64,000 nucleotides of DNA from Cyclina sinensis (taxonomy: Eukaryota > Mollusca > Bivalvia > Venerida > Veneridae), in NCBI GenBank assembly GCA_012932295.1, contig JAAONU010000011.1, forward strand, positions 41,852,352 through 41,916,351, read 5' to 3'. The notes beneath the pieces were generated by a model. The model was not told the origin of the DNA and did not search any database. It saw nothing but the letters and a program-made list of their open reading frames with translations. Positions 39,191 through 53,215 of this stretch are shown here, in pieces. Each line of letters begins with the position of its first letter. Positions within the stretch are counted from its first letter, which is position 1. Made by a program: the position numbers and the translations under genes.

Positions 39191-40990
39191 CACCTAATTT
39201 AGCTTCGCACGATAAGTACAAAGAATAAATCGCATAATTATAATACACTACGTTTGGATTGGACAACATCTATCTTTGTTAAGTGATCCACCTTTACAAA
39301 CACACCACGTATGGTGTATTTCAGGTGCCTCCAATATCAAGGGGAGAAAAGGGCTGGAGCAGGGGCGGAGGTGCTGGGGGGTCTTCAAAGAGAAGAACAT
39401 TTAGTTTCATTTTGGACGTTCATTTATTCAGGAAAACTAAATACCTACGTAAATATGTTAACACTATAGATGTTTGATCTAAACGCTTTGCATCATTTAA
39501 AAGTTTCGCCGTTCTGAACTTCAATCTGTCACTGGCAATCAAAATAATTATGGAGTAAAGCGAGCTCTGCCCATCTGCTGAGAAACAACATGTTGCGACA
39601 TACAGACCATCGAACATACTGTATTTAGATTGATGTTATATGCACAGCTGATGCACTGGAAACAGAATTAGATTTTTCTGTTAAAGCGTTCTTTTACATG
39701 ATAAAATAATACTAGGGAAGACTGGGTGAAATACTCGTGTGTGTGTATATGTGCGTGCGTACTCACGTGCCGTCGAGCGTTTGTATGCGTGCGAGTGCGT
39801 ACGTGTGCGTCAATTTCAAACAGAACAAACATGGTATGAAAAAATCGAACTTCAAATCTCTAGATTTGAAAAAGCAATATTTGTTTAAATATTCGAATTA
39901 AAGTAAAATAAAATATAACTTTAAAGCAATAGTTTCGTCCAACTTAAAACATGTCGGCAGCTAGACGACCAAATAAAAAGTATTTAAAAATATTATCAAC
40001 AATCTGTATATAAAAGGTATGAATGGTTATGACCATGGTACTATAAATTCGAAATATAGTTCATTTACATATTTACAGGCAAATGATTTCAGTTTCAACA
40101 GTTAATAAGAAAGAAATGATAAACCCTTAAATGAGTAGTAAAAAAATCTACTACCTTAAAGTTTCCATCTATCACGTCGCATTTCCGATGAAGTTAAATA
40201 CAACGATATTTCATGCAATCATCGAAAATCTGAATAAATGAATTTCGGTGTAAGGGAAAGAAACGCCTTGAACTAAAAGCCCGTTTTCGATTAATATATG
40301 CATAATTACGTCCCTTTATTAGTAAAGCTCCAATCGGAAAGCCTCGGTTATGACGGCTGCGACACACGAACCCTCGGATGTACAAGTAAGCTTCTTTAAA
40401 AAAGAAGCATATGAGAGGTTCATCAGCGTGCTCTGAAAAATTATGTCTATCTTATTCAGTTTATCAGCTATTTTTAAATCGACAATCTGTCTCTCTCACA
40501 AATGAAAACACGGCAATGATTGAAGTAGTGGTATCATGTCTCCCAAATATTTGGAATGGTTTGCTGCGATTGCAGCTACTTTAATATGCATATTGCAAAG
40601 GTTAAACAGATGAAAGATCATTTAGACGACAAAAAAAATGACGACCTGTAATGTTAGTTTTTCCCCTGAATTCGTGCATGCGCACAAAGATTATTGGAGA
40701 CTGGTTCTACAGATATGGGCTTCAAATCTTTAGGTTTAACTTTAGATTGATACGCAAAAATGGATGCCGCCTGCAACTATTCCCAACACTGTGGACAAAT
40801 CTGATGACCAATGATGACCTCTCCAATTGAGCGGATGAGTTTGTACAAATATTTTGCATTTTGTTCGCCAGAAGAAGAATACGCTTAAAAATAGCTCCTA
40901 CGGTACCCTAGAAACGTTATCGCAATGCTGCTGACACACAAAATGTACTTTACCCTTTTCTTTTCCAAATGAATTGTTTTTTGAAGTTTG
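39191..40990. other. intergenic, no gene seen
   Basis: Contains a G-rich stretch at 39340-39381 (runs of 3-6 G), a purine/pyrimidine-alternating GTGTGTGCG-type stretch at about 39737-39810, and an NRF1-like GTGCATGCGCAC near 40675. No coding region supported. Confidence 0.5.
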
Positions 40991-40994
40991 TGTT

Positions 40995-41017
40995 CCGGAA
41001 GTCGTTACAATGGCGGC
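40995..41017 (+). promoter_or_regulatory. ETS + YY1 promoter elements
   Basis: CCGGAAGT (40995-41002, ETS/GABP consensus) is followed 8 bp later by ATGGCGGC (41010-41017, YY1 core). In animal housekeeping promoters these often sit at the start site, with the YY1 core doubling as the start codon. This marks a likely + strand start about 1.07 kb before the ORF at 42079; whether it drives that ORF or another gene is unresolved. Confidence 0.45.
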
Positions 41018-41029
41018 TTACATCGAGAG
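41010..41029 (+). CDS. possible tiny first coding exon (MAAYIE..)
   Basis: ATGGCGGCTTACATCGAGAG is followed directly by GTGATC, a usable donor. It would encode MAAYIE plus two bases of the next codon (phase 2). The candidate exon at 48421-48476 can continue this frame: codon AG+T, then LGTIYKRYFRVFGLNREN. Alternatively it splices to an acceptor at 41954 (GATTGCAG) as a 5' leader of the ORF at 42079, where the frame soon stops. Product unknown. Confidence 0.25.
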
Positions 41030-42078
41030 GTGATCGCAAGAATTACCTAACGTATTCGTATTGCAGTAAGCCCGTGTAGCACATTTGAATAATGGTGATT
41101 TGTCTGACATTTTCCGTTGACAGGACACGTACAACCTGTGAATGTTTTGGCACAAAAAGTATTCATATTCACACAAATCCCAAATGTTCCTTCTTCATAT
41201 ACTTTTTTAACCACGATTGCCCTGTTGTTTTTTTAAAAGCAAGCGAGTTTCAATTCGAGAGATTGATAAATTGAATCATAGAAGTGAGACGCTTTACGGT
41301 AATTTAGGGGAAAACAATTGACAACAGAAAATCATAGGCTTATATTCGGGTATTACTTCATTCACTAACTTACCATTAAGAGTTATCAAACATGTAGGTT
41401 CTTTTTTCAAACAACATGCCGTAAAATAACAACGACTGGCCATGTATTTGAATAAATACCGAACAAGTATGAAAATTCCTGTTCATTATATCACCCATGG
41501 TGCTTTAATCAGTGGAGTTATCACAATGTGTACATTTTTGTACAAAAAATTAGGACCGTATCTTATAAATAAATAGTTCCCTTCGATAATATTGTTAATT
41601 TCTGTCAAATTTAATCACTTCAATACTGTATATCTGGATACTTTTATGCAAATTACATATAAATATATCGTTGCAAGTTTATTTTTCACTTTCAGGTTTA
41701 TGTGTATTAGATAAAATTTCCTTCTTTAGAAAGACCCGAGGCAAAAATATTAATAGACAGTTGAGTTTTATTCAGGGTTTGTCTTGAGCCATTCCATTTA
41801 AATGATTCAGACTATTGGCTGTCTATATGTTGAACATTTAACTTCTTTTCTTTTGGATCTGCTTTACTTTTGACTGAAAAGTGAAACGAAAAGAAAGTTT
41901 TTTTTGACAAAAACCAGTTATAAAGAATTTTGGAGAAATATACTGTGATTGCAGAGTGTAGGCACTACGGTGAAGAACCTATTTTTTCAAAGTTGTAGAA
42001 TTTAAAATAGTTTTATATTTGTACGATAAATTAAAACATGGACGAAACCAGATATTAACAATTCATATTAGTAACAAA

Positions 42079-43296
42079 ATGCCCGGATTCTTGGTCGGCG
42101 TTGGCAAAGCCGGCGACGTTGCTGAGCGCTCTCCGGCGGTGATATCGGCAAATCTGAAAGAAGATATACTGCTACAGAAGAAATTAGTGGTGTTAAACCG
42201 ATCTGAAAGAAGCGTGGTTCATCAGATCAAAGTCGACCAGAAAGTGATGTATAAGCGGTTCCAAGCTCGTCTGACATGCTCAAAGCTTGCGCATGCCCGA
42301 CTCATGGGTCAGAGGGAGCTACAAATGCAACTTCGGGCGAAAACACTCGGGACACTTAATACGGACATTGCCGGAAATTCTGACGAAGATTACGCTTTTC
42401 TTGAGAAGTTGGAACAGAGGCCGTGTACTTCAAATTCCTTTTCACACTTGACACGCCATACACCTTCGTCGTCGAAACCAATAAACACACATTTTAAATC
42501 GGATTCGAAAGAGGAAAATCAGTCCAAAATGACGCCAAACACCAAGAAAGGGCGTTCTTCGTCAGCAAAGGCAAGATATCAGAAAGAAAACAAAGAAAAG
42601 GGACATTTTAAGTCCGATGGATTTGTATCTACCGTCGTCCGTCCAGCTACTACCCTTGGAGCCAGGGTAGAAGATGACTTCAGACGTCATCAGTTAGAAC
42701 CAAAAGAACACGTGAAGGAAATAACTACTGAAGCTGAAAAAGAAAAGAATTGTTCTGAAGGCACTTCTGTCTCCAGTAACGGACAGGCTAGAGACACCAC
42801 AAGTAACTCAAATGATCAATCCTCTGAGATAAGCAATGCAAAGGGTTTCACTAGACCAAATGTTGCTTTTCTGGAGCGTCTGGACATCGAAGAAGCACGT
42901 CCAAAGACTGCGGCTGACGTCACTCAATGGAACTGTTCAGTTCCATCTTCTCCTACGTCACCGAAACAATATTCCCGCCGGACTAGCCGAGGAGCCGACT
43001 TTTTCCAAGCAGAAGAAAAAATTGATTTAGTTGCGCTAAGGCTCCAAGAAGCCAAGACACTTGATTTTACGGAAAACGTTCAAAGGTTTTGTGAAGAACT
43101 GGAGCAACTGAAATGTGCGCGCACATCTCCGGATGTAGATTACTACTCAATGAGAATACAAATGTCGCTTGACCAGGCCCATTCTAAATCACTGGTTGAG
43201 GTTCCAGGTACACCAGACGACGAAAATAAAAGATCAATTGGAAATGTATTTGTCAAAAGTTTAACATTGCCTACGATTAACTGGACTGATGAATAA
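42079..43296 (+). CDS. uncharacterised 405-aa protein, single exon
   Basis: An intact 406-codon frame, far longer than chance in this AT-rich DNA and richer in G+C than its flanks. The start is the first in-frame ATG (MPGFLVGVGKAG); the frame is open upstream to 42019 without an ATG. Residues 25-95 are predicted helical and basic (LLQKKLVVLNRSERSVV, FQARLTCSKLAHARL). A short motif occurs twice: YAFLEKLEQRP at 105-115 and VAFLERLDIEEARP at 262-275. The middle (120-255) is Ser/Lys/Glu-rich and low in complexity. Residues 309-348 look helical (AEEKIDLVALRLQEAKTLDF, FCEELEQL), and the C-terminus is TLPTINWTDE. There is no signal peptide, membrane segment or recognised domain. AATAAA overlaps the stop codon (43292-43297). 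It converges with the minus-strand gene, with 159 bp between stops. Function unknown. Confidence 0.75.
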   Translation: MPGFLVGVGKAGDVAERSPAVISANLKEDILLQKKLVVLNRSERSVVHQIKVDQKVMYKRFQARLTCSKLAHARLMGQRELQMQLRAKTLGTLNTDIAGNSDEDYAFLEKLEQRPCTSNSFSHLTRHTPSSSKPINTHFKSDSKEENQSKMTPNTKKGRSSSAKARYQKENKEKGHFKSDGFVSTVVRPATTLGARVEDDFRRHQLEPKEHVKEITTEAEKEKNCSEGTSVSSNGQARDTTSNSNDQSSEISNAKGFTRPNVAFLERLDIEEARPKTAADVTQWNCSVPSSPTSPKQYSRRTSRGADFFQAEEKIDLVALRLQEAKTLDFTENVQRFCEELEQLKCARTSPDVDYYSMRIQMSLDQAHSKSLVEVPGTPDDENKRSIGNVFVKSLTLPTINWTDE

Positions 43297-43455
43297 ATTC
43301 AACAATGCGGTACTTGCCTTTGCTTTGCGTTTAATCAATGATTTATGTATACACCTATGTATATATCAAACATATAGAACATTATCTAGCTTTCCTGTTT
43401 GATTCAAACCTTTTTGATTGGAAGTTTAATAATATCACAGTGAAAATAGATAACT
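43297..43455. other. short convergent intergenic gap
   Basis: 159 bp separate the stop codons of two convergent genes, so their 3' UTRs probably overlap. Confidence 0.6.
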
Positions 43456-45486
<2,031 letters not shown>

Positions 45487-45501
45487 TTTATCGGAAGTAC
45501 G

Positions 45502-45538
45502 TGACGTCTCCGGTTATGATGACGTCATATTATGACGT
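45502..45538 (-). promoter_or_regulatory. cluster of three CRE-type sites
   Basis: TGACGT at 45502, a full palindrome TGACGTCA at 45520-45527 and TGACGT at 45533 lie within 37 bp, 16-52 bp upstream of the minus-strand ATG at 45486. These are CREB/ATF-type sites and suggest cAMP-responsive or CREM-type control, but no experiment is visible in the sequence. Confidence 0.5.
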
Positions 45539-45544
45539 TCCGCG

Positions 45545-48420
45545 AAATCGTATGCTGTACTTTTTCTGCCTGTGCCATTGGTGCATTTAAATAACTATTT
45601 CCCTATAATGTTCTTCTACCATTAAACTCATAGTCCTTGTTAAGTAGGGTTGATGTGTTGAGCTACAGTCCATTATACTAAGTGTACACTGGTTGTTTTT
45701 CTTTGTTCTCAGGCTTTTGTTGCACTGTAAGTTTTATTAATTGAAAAAAGGGCTTGTCGCTACCTGGTATGTACAAAGTTCTGTAAGTTTACAATTATGT
45801 AACAAGAGTAGAATGCTTATAAGTTTTACTTCAGATTATTTTCACCTCATTGCGTGAAACATTCGTAGTCCATAGGTAAAAAGTTCACAGATAACTGTCT
45901 ATAAGTTTCGTGTATTGATTTTTGTACTTTAAATTTACTCTAAATCTTTAATCCGCTGTAAGTCTCAATGCCGTGGTGCAGGAGTTAATAGGTATTCCAT
46001 TTAACTAATCTACTTCATAGTCATGTAAACAGACAACAAATTAGTCTAATTAGAGGTAATTAGATTTTTCTCTTGTCTTTCTATTCTTTTTTACTAAAAT
46101 ATAGAGCCTTAAGTAAAATCTGGGGTCGCTCTCCAAACTAAACCTAATGTTAAATGTATTAATTGAATACATCAACATTCGTCCCTCAAGTGCGACTTAT
46201 TAAGCCGTCGTCCACTGCCACCTTGGCAAAAGTCTAAAATCGTGATGGACTGGCAAAAAGCATCGGCACGTCAACCCTACTGATCAAGGACTCTGAGTTT
46301 AAGTCACATTTGTACCTGGCTCTTTATGTATTCTATAAAATATAAAAATCCTTTACTGAAGACAGGTATATCATACTCTACTGGGAAAATATTTAGGTAA
46401 GTTTCTCAACTACTGAAGTGAAATTACTCTTAAAAAGTTATAGATTGAACAAAAATATAAATTGTGTAAGAAAATTATTGTCTCAAGTATTAATTCATGG
46501 TAGTTGTTGACTTGATCTAAAGAAAATGGACAATTAAAGCATGGTCAATTTAAATCAATATTTTACATAGTATTTGAGGAAATCCAATAAAATCAGCCGC
46601 ATTATTTACTGTATCTATAATATCAGATCAATGTATACTTGCAATAAAAAGTTAAGTGTGTTATGAAAATACTTCATGATGCTGATATAATGTATTTAAA
46701 TAGTTTAGTAAAACATCACAATGTATGAAGCAAGACAGGTTAACAGGCCAAACTTCTAAGAACTTCTTTTATGTAAGCCGCATAGAGTGGCCGATTATCC
46801 CAGCACATTTATATTAATGGAACACTCTTAACTGTTCAAGACGCGTCCCGAAATTTTGTAACACTGTTCGGAAATTTTACCTGTCACTTGTAAGTTGGGT
46901 TTACCGATTCTTTTCTTTATTTTGTGTAGTATTTTTATTATGAATGTAGAGAATGACAAAAAAGAGGTCAAACTAGAAACATTGGTATTTTTAAAATATG
47001 TACACAGCTCGATACTTAAATACACGAAATTCAACTCCAAGAAAACATCCTTTTACGTTCAACTATCTCGTTTCTTTTCTCGAACAGTATACATACTGTT
47101 TGGCACTATCGGGTCTAGTTAACCTAACAATTGATTTCAGATTGTGATTATCGATGTATGTATTATACAAAAAAGTATCAAATTAGCCTGCAGACCAATA
47201 TTAGCAAAAGAGGTAATTGATTCTTAATCAATTGCTATTTTTGTGTCTAAGTGTTATTTAATCGAATATGGCTTCACGTGCGAAATTTCTCTTGGAGTAA
47301 AACTTAAAAGTTCCTTGAGACAGGAAGTGATAATATCATTTATGCTTCAAGTCGAGGTAAAGTAATTTAACAGCGTTGATGCTTAGGAAAGTAAGTTGAA
47401 GTGTTTTGTGTTAGTCTTTTCTTAAGAGAAATGGTCGGTGATAAGTTTATTCAGCTATGGTAAGGAGTGAGAGGAAAACTTTGCACTTTCCTAGTCTTCT
47501 TTCGACCACTAGAGCTGGTATTTAAGTACAGAATAATATGAATAATCGTGTTTAAAATGTTTGAATGATTTGGTTATTCAAACCACGAATATTGTAACAA
47601 ATTGCAACTGCACTCTAGATGGGAAAATATAAGATAAAATGAGATAACGATCGGGTGATCAGATAATGATCGAAAAGATAAGTAAAGACGGAAAATATGA
47701 ACATGATTTATAGCGCCTTTACCGAGCCTGATTTGATAAATTCAGGATTCAACAGACGCTTTCAAATTGATTTATTCAATTCTCAACAAACGTGTTTTCA
47801 ATGATATATTATTGAATGTTTCGGGCTATAGTGTCATCTTTGGGTTCTTTATCATTCATTTGTGTTCTTTATCATACCTCAGACATCTTTTGATGATAAA
47901 ACGGGAGATAGATATTGACTTTTTACCGTCGGTTTTATGGTATAAAGATAAAGGAAGACCTTTAACTTGTTTACCTATTTGTCAATAAAGTTTGTTTGAG
48001 TCCAACACAATGCAAGAACCAAAATCTATTGCAGCCAGTTATAATAAAACTTCTTAAATCACACCGTCTATCTTTTAAACATGTTAGTGTATACATTATT
48101 GAATTAAATATTTTGTATAAGACGACAAGTCTTGGTTTTAGAACATAGCATAATGCAATAAATAAATGAGATTTAATCTTAAATGCATGTATTTATCCTT
48201 TTAAAAAGTCTCGGTTTATCTAGGATTTATCAAAATTTGAAATTAATGATCCTCTATGATTTGAAATAGATAAGTCAGGCATACACATGTGGACAAAAAA
48301 TATCGGTGATAAACTAAAGATACTCTTGAAAAATACTTGATTTTGTATACAACTTTATTAATAAAGTGGGTACTTAACCCCATAAAGCGTTAACCTGTGA
48401 TTATTTGATTTGCATTTCAG
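45545..48420. other. intergenic, no gene seen
   Basis: AT-rich; no repeat array and no supported exon. Short frames at 46828-47122 and 47767-47988 lack start context, splice signals or recognisable content. Confidence 0.45.
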
Positions 48421-48476
48421 TTTGGGAACGATTTACAAGCGATATTTTAGAGTTTTTGGACTGAATCGTGAAAATG
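48421..48476 (+). CDS. candidate isolated internal exon (56 nt)
   Basis: A good acceptor (TTTGATTTGCATTTCAG) and a near-perfect donor (ATG|GTAAGT) bracket 56 nt. The second frame is open throughout and reads LGTIYKRYFRVFGLNREN. In that frame it enters in phase 2, which fits the candidate exon at 41010-41029. Alternatively it could be a 5' leader exon of the gene at 54136, whose acceptor lies one base before its ATG. No compatible downstream exon of its own was found. Confidence 0.3.
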
Positions 48477-48659
48477 GTAAGTTATATTTCGCTATGACGA
48501 TTTTCTCTGTATTCATATAATTGTAAAGAATGTTTCTCATCATATGTCTGTATTTTACTTAGTTATAATTAATTAACTTACTTTTTTCAACTTCTTGAAG
48601 TTTATATTAATCCAAATGTCTGCTTTCTGAGCCCCACCCCTGGAAAGTTCTAGCGACCG

Positions 48660-48790
48660 AAATGCTGGTACTGGGAAATTATTGAAAACTCTCATTCGTT
48701 GATGGAATTCGAACTAGCACCTTTCAGATCGGGATTCAAGTTTTTCACCCATAAATGGCTGTGCTACTTGGGTAGAATTAGTCAAACAGA
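48660..48790 (-). mobile_element. tRNA-like SINE fragment
   Basis: Read on the minus strand, CCCAAGTAGCACAGCC (A-box-like) is followed by GTTCGAATTCC (B-box-like). The ends are undefined. Confidence 0.35.
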
Positions 48791-49549
48791 GCACTTCAAT
48801 GGTAGTTACGTAGCGTGCTGTGTGATATCCAACGCCCGGGATAGGTACAGTTGTACAGATCAATTGTTCTGATTTACAGCTTGTCCTGTCCAGAGCTTTC
48901 GTTTTGGTCTATTTAAAGACATCCTGATGTTAAGTGAAAATATTGTAGACACCAGCCAATATACATACGCACCCTCCCCCATAAAAAAGATGAAAAAAAT
49001 AATAATAAAAAAAATGATACTGTATAACAAATCTCGTACAATCACGCGGATGATCACTAAATGCAAACTCTTTACCAGCAACTGTTTCGAGAATTACTCG
49101 CCAAATATTTTACCATGCTGTATAAAAGAGAATCTTAGTGACTTACTGAATTTACTGGAGTTAGGTTTTATGTCATTTATAAACAGAACAGAACAGAGCA
49201 GAGTAGAAACTTAGTAGACCTACATCATTTATATAAACTTTAAATGATTTTGTATTGTGTTGACACTATGTTTGAAATAATCAAGACTTTATGAGGTTAC
49301 TAAATAACAATATATATTTTTAACACCCCGTGTGAAATAAATAAAATAATGAATAAATAAAATGATTCCAGATAGATATATTTATTTCATACATGTACAG
49401 TGTCACACTAACTCGGTTAATAGTGACGGTATAGTTCGTTCTCCGTTTAACCTTACCGTATTTCATTTTTGCTGAAGTAATTTATTAAAATGAAAATTAC
49501 GCATTTCCAACAATGAAGTTTTGTCAGTGTATGTGATGTTCTGCATTGT

Positions 49550-49634
49550 ATGATGTGCGTGAAGTTAGCTGCCAGTTGCCAGATGCCAATTGAATTGGCA
49601 ATTGGCAACTGGCAGCTAACTTCACGCACATCAT
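49550..49634. repeat. near-perfect 85-bp palindrome
   Basis: 42-nt arms (49550-49591 and 49593-49634) match at 40 of 42 positions around a single central base. The arms begin ATGATGTGCGTGAAGTTAGC. With essentially no loop this is a cruciform-type palindrome rather than a microRNA hairpin. No coding content. Confidence 0.95.
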
Positions 49635-49639
49635 TGTAT

Positions 49640-52119
49640 GTATAAAATATCCCATTGCTCTGCTCTACTCTGTATTGTATTTTATTTGTTCTTAATTGCA
49701 CATTATGTGACCTATAAATTGCATTTAAATTTGTTTGTTATAACAATGCACCAATATGAGTACAAGTTATGAAAATAATCTCTGTTCTGTTCTGTTCTGA
49801 TAATGTTGGAACATAAGGCCAATAAAAGTTATATTTTCATTAATTAAACGTGGCTTTTTAAAACTTAAAGGGAAAACGGCTGACTTTGGTTATTACATAC
49901 TTGACTTTTCCACAGCGATTTCCTTATATTTGAGATACCTTGCCAAAAATGTTTAATAATATCAAATAAAACGCTTAGCTTATCTTTGTTTTCAGCATTA
50001 TTTATTGCTGATGTACCCGGAAAATTAATTTGCTTTTGAAATTTAATTTGCTTTTGAATATTTTTGAGGGTTTCCGTGTATGAACAGATCATGGTTGGAC
50101 AAATTGTGTAATGACGTCTGGCCTTTTATCAAAGTGTGACTTACTCAGGAAAATAACAAACAAAAACAACTGTTCACAAACATTTTGAAAGCGGCCACAT
50201 TGTAGCTACTGATTTAATTCTGATCATGCTAATTTTTTCTTTACCGTTTCATTGAATCTTAACGCAGTTAAGATTAGGGACCATTTTGAAGTTTTGCTTC
50301 CTTTAAACCGAAGACCTTTAAGATTTAAGGCATAACTCCCCCCGCTACCCCACCGCCTCTTTAACCATTGTGAGGAAATCAACTACATTACATTATACAT
50401 GTGTTTTCCGATTACCAAGAATACTAAAGTAAAAAAAAGAAGGGATCTAACCTTTTGAACAGTGACAATGTTGCCACGTCGAAATACAAAAGGTGTCACA
50501 AATCCAATAAATATACGCACAAACTTATTTCTTCATTATATTTTTTTCAGATATTACCTGACATTACCTTTCCGTAGTTTTAAGTGTGTTTATTAGCATT
50601 TACTATGATCATCGCAAGGTCATCCTACGGCGAAAAGAATCGAAGCATTTAAGGCTCTGCAGCGCTTTGATTCCACATTTCCCGAAAAAGCAGGAATGCA
50701 GTAATGCTGCATCAAAATATTGTAATATTTTAACAAATAACTCAAATCAAACCTCTTACCACGCTTACTTATGTTTGTTCAAACATTTACACTTTAAACT
50801 TTCGTTTCACAAATGGAAGACGGTTTTAACACAATAACAAGTAAAAAAATAAAAAGAATATCAAAATCTGGACTAAAAAACGTCTCATGAAGGGCTATTT
50901 TAAGCTAACTATGTGTATTTACAAAGTATCTTTACAAAGTAAACTAAATTATGTAAAGAGACATTACCTTAATAACTTTTATCAACACTTCACTTTTTTA
51001 GATACACTAAGTGAATTGTCTAACAATATTTTTTCAATACCTTCATATTTTCGGATTTTGTAGACGCTTTAAAGCGGGGTGAAATGTGAACTATGAAATG
51101 TTTTTTTTTCTTTTTATGATTTCTATTATTTTTATTTAATTTTAGTTTGGTTCAAGGCTTTGTTTTGCGGTTTTAAACGAAATACTTATAAGGAGCGACA
51201 AAATGTAAGAATGCGTCCCTATGGAGCGGTAATGTTTTAGCTATAATTGCAAAGCAGTTTGATTGTGCCAATCTGTTTGAGTCAAACGGTGTGGAAAAAA
51301 AAAAGATCCAGAATTTTAGACTGACACCCAAAGATACCCATGTCCCAAATCAAATGCAGTTAAAGATAACAGTAGGTCTTGTCCGTTGAAAAAATTCGAC
51401 GTTGAAAGATTTCAGTTTTTTTTGACATCTATGGATTGAAACATTTATAAAGAGCATACATTTAAGATCATTTCTAACCTCCAGATATTTTTTTCAAACC
51501 CAGTATAAAAATGGTGATGTGCGTGTGTTCCAAGCTCGGTGCTGTTAACATTGGCTTACGAAGTTATCACTGGGGAACGCTAAATTCAAACGTCACTTTC
51601 CTTATTTATTACATACTCGGTGTCTGAAGATGTCTCAAACATTTAAACTATTAAAATTCAGGTGAACACCTTTAAATTAATTAGATAGTCCTCAGTAATT
51701 GATTTTGCTGAGGTGAAAATGTTCAAACCAGTGTATCTAATGTCATGTTTACAGGACGGATCATCCGATTATATCTAAATGTAAATAAACTTCATATCAA
51801 ACTACGTGACTTCCGATTTCCCATCGACCACTGATTAAGCTTATTGTAAATAGCTGTTTCAATCAGAGAACGTTTTCAACTTAAGTAAAATATGCCTATT
51901 TCTTTAATCACGAGAAGAATATACTTATACCTGGCCCACCATACACGTTAAAGAATGGTTCATCTCCTTTGTAACAGAGTAAACTTGTTGAAACAAGTCT
52001 AGAGTTCCAGTCTTAACTCCTTAATTATTTTAAACACTTAAGAGCTATCAGTATACTAGTAAACAGTTTTGAAAGTTTTAAGCATTTTGTTCATAACTGT
52101 TACGTCTCATATATATTTG
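49640..52119. other. intergenic, no gene seen
   Basis: AT-rich, with short repeats of GAACA/CTGTT type (about 49186-49206 and 49785-49800) on either side of the palindrome. No exon supported. Confidence 0.45.
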
Positions 52120-52168
52120 AACAACAACAGCAACAACAACAGCAGCAACAACAACAACAACAACAACA
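52120..52168. repeat. (CAA)n microsatellite
   Basis: CAA/CAG units followed by an A-rich tract (to about 52206). Confidence 0.95.
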
Positions 52169-52984
52169 TGAAAAAAAACACACAAAAAAAACAAAAAACA
52201 AAAAACCAAAAACCCACCAACAACAAATAATTATAAAAAATAACATATTACAGATCTTGCAAGAAGCTATACAAACTGAGAGACAAGGATTGTGCCGGCA
52301 TGACATTCCACAAGAAAGCTGCTTTAACAATCAACAGTCAGTTGAACTAACATTTCAGGTCATATTTATTGATCCCCCTAACAATAATATTGTATCATTC
52401 ACTTATCTGTCCCTGTGTCAGTGATCTGGCCACGTATATATAAAGTCTTCCCTGCCATCTCAGCTGTCACCCAGTCCTCAGAAGTTAAACAAAAGCGAAG
52501 TCTCTATGATAATAATAATTAAAACATTGGAAAATTCGTTCTTGTAGGCGAAAAAGTTTTTGGATAACTGGTTACGAGGTATATCTGTAAAATAAAAGGA
52601 TAGTTTATTTATTTTTTTTGCATATAGTTTTATTGTTTAATTATATTCATATTACTTACATGTACTTTGCTATTTTAACAAAAAATGTAAGAATTTAAAA
52701 GTCTTAACATGCAGCTTAATTTTTTCTATTACTGATGTTCTTTATACAACTTTTACATAAACAAACTTAACTTGAACTTAAGGTTTTTATTGCACAAATG
52801 AACAAATTTCGCAACATATACGAACTTGTGTTATTGTAACCTAGACTTCAACGAAAAATATTGTTTAAACTTTACGATGCGCTGTATGACTGTAGACGAG
52901 GAGAATGGCTGCTTCCCCATGTTTTTGTTGAAATATAAGATAAAATATGTTTCAGATCTTATTAGATCTAACGAAAATGTTAAT

Positions 52985-53215
52985 AATCGTCTCCGTGGCT
53001 TAGTGGTTAAGAGTCCGCTAACGGAGCACGAGGTCAAAAGTTCGAGTCCCGTCAGGGGCTTGTTCTGACAAGGCCGCTTGCTGAGCCGCCAGCTTGTTAA
53101 AGAATGGTTACGAATTGCCTGTCCGCCTTGCAAATAAGGTTAATAATTAGGGAGTAAATGTGTACAACAATAGAGGTGTCTCATAAGCCCGGAAGGCTGG
53201 TCCTTTCTGTCAGTG
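52985..53215 (+). mobile_element. tRNA-derived SINE, copy B
   Basis: Canonical A box TGGCTTAGTGG (52996-53006) and B box AGTTCGAGTCC (53039-53049) at tRNA spacing, then a body with GAGCCGCCAG, AAAGAATGGTTA and ATAGAGGTGTCTCATAAGCC that matches copy A at 9388-9590. The intact pol III promoter makes it the younger of the two copies. Confidence 0.85.

Noticed and set aside
49550..49634. microRNA precursor
   Set aside because: The arms meet with a single-base loop and are nearly perfect, unlike the usual loop and mismatches of an animal microRNA hairpin.
50551..50580. Acceptor TTTTTTTCAG as a partner for the exon at 48421
   Set aside because: All frames after it stop within a few codons in the required phase.
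52252..52357. Possible exon after TATTACAG, open in one frame for 35 codons or more
   Set aside because: The donor (CAG|GTCATA) is weak, its phase does not fit the neighbouring candidate exons, and no recognisable content was found.
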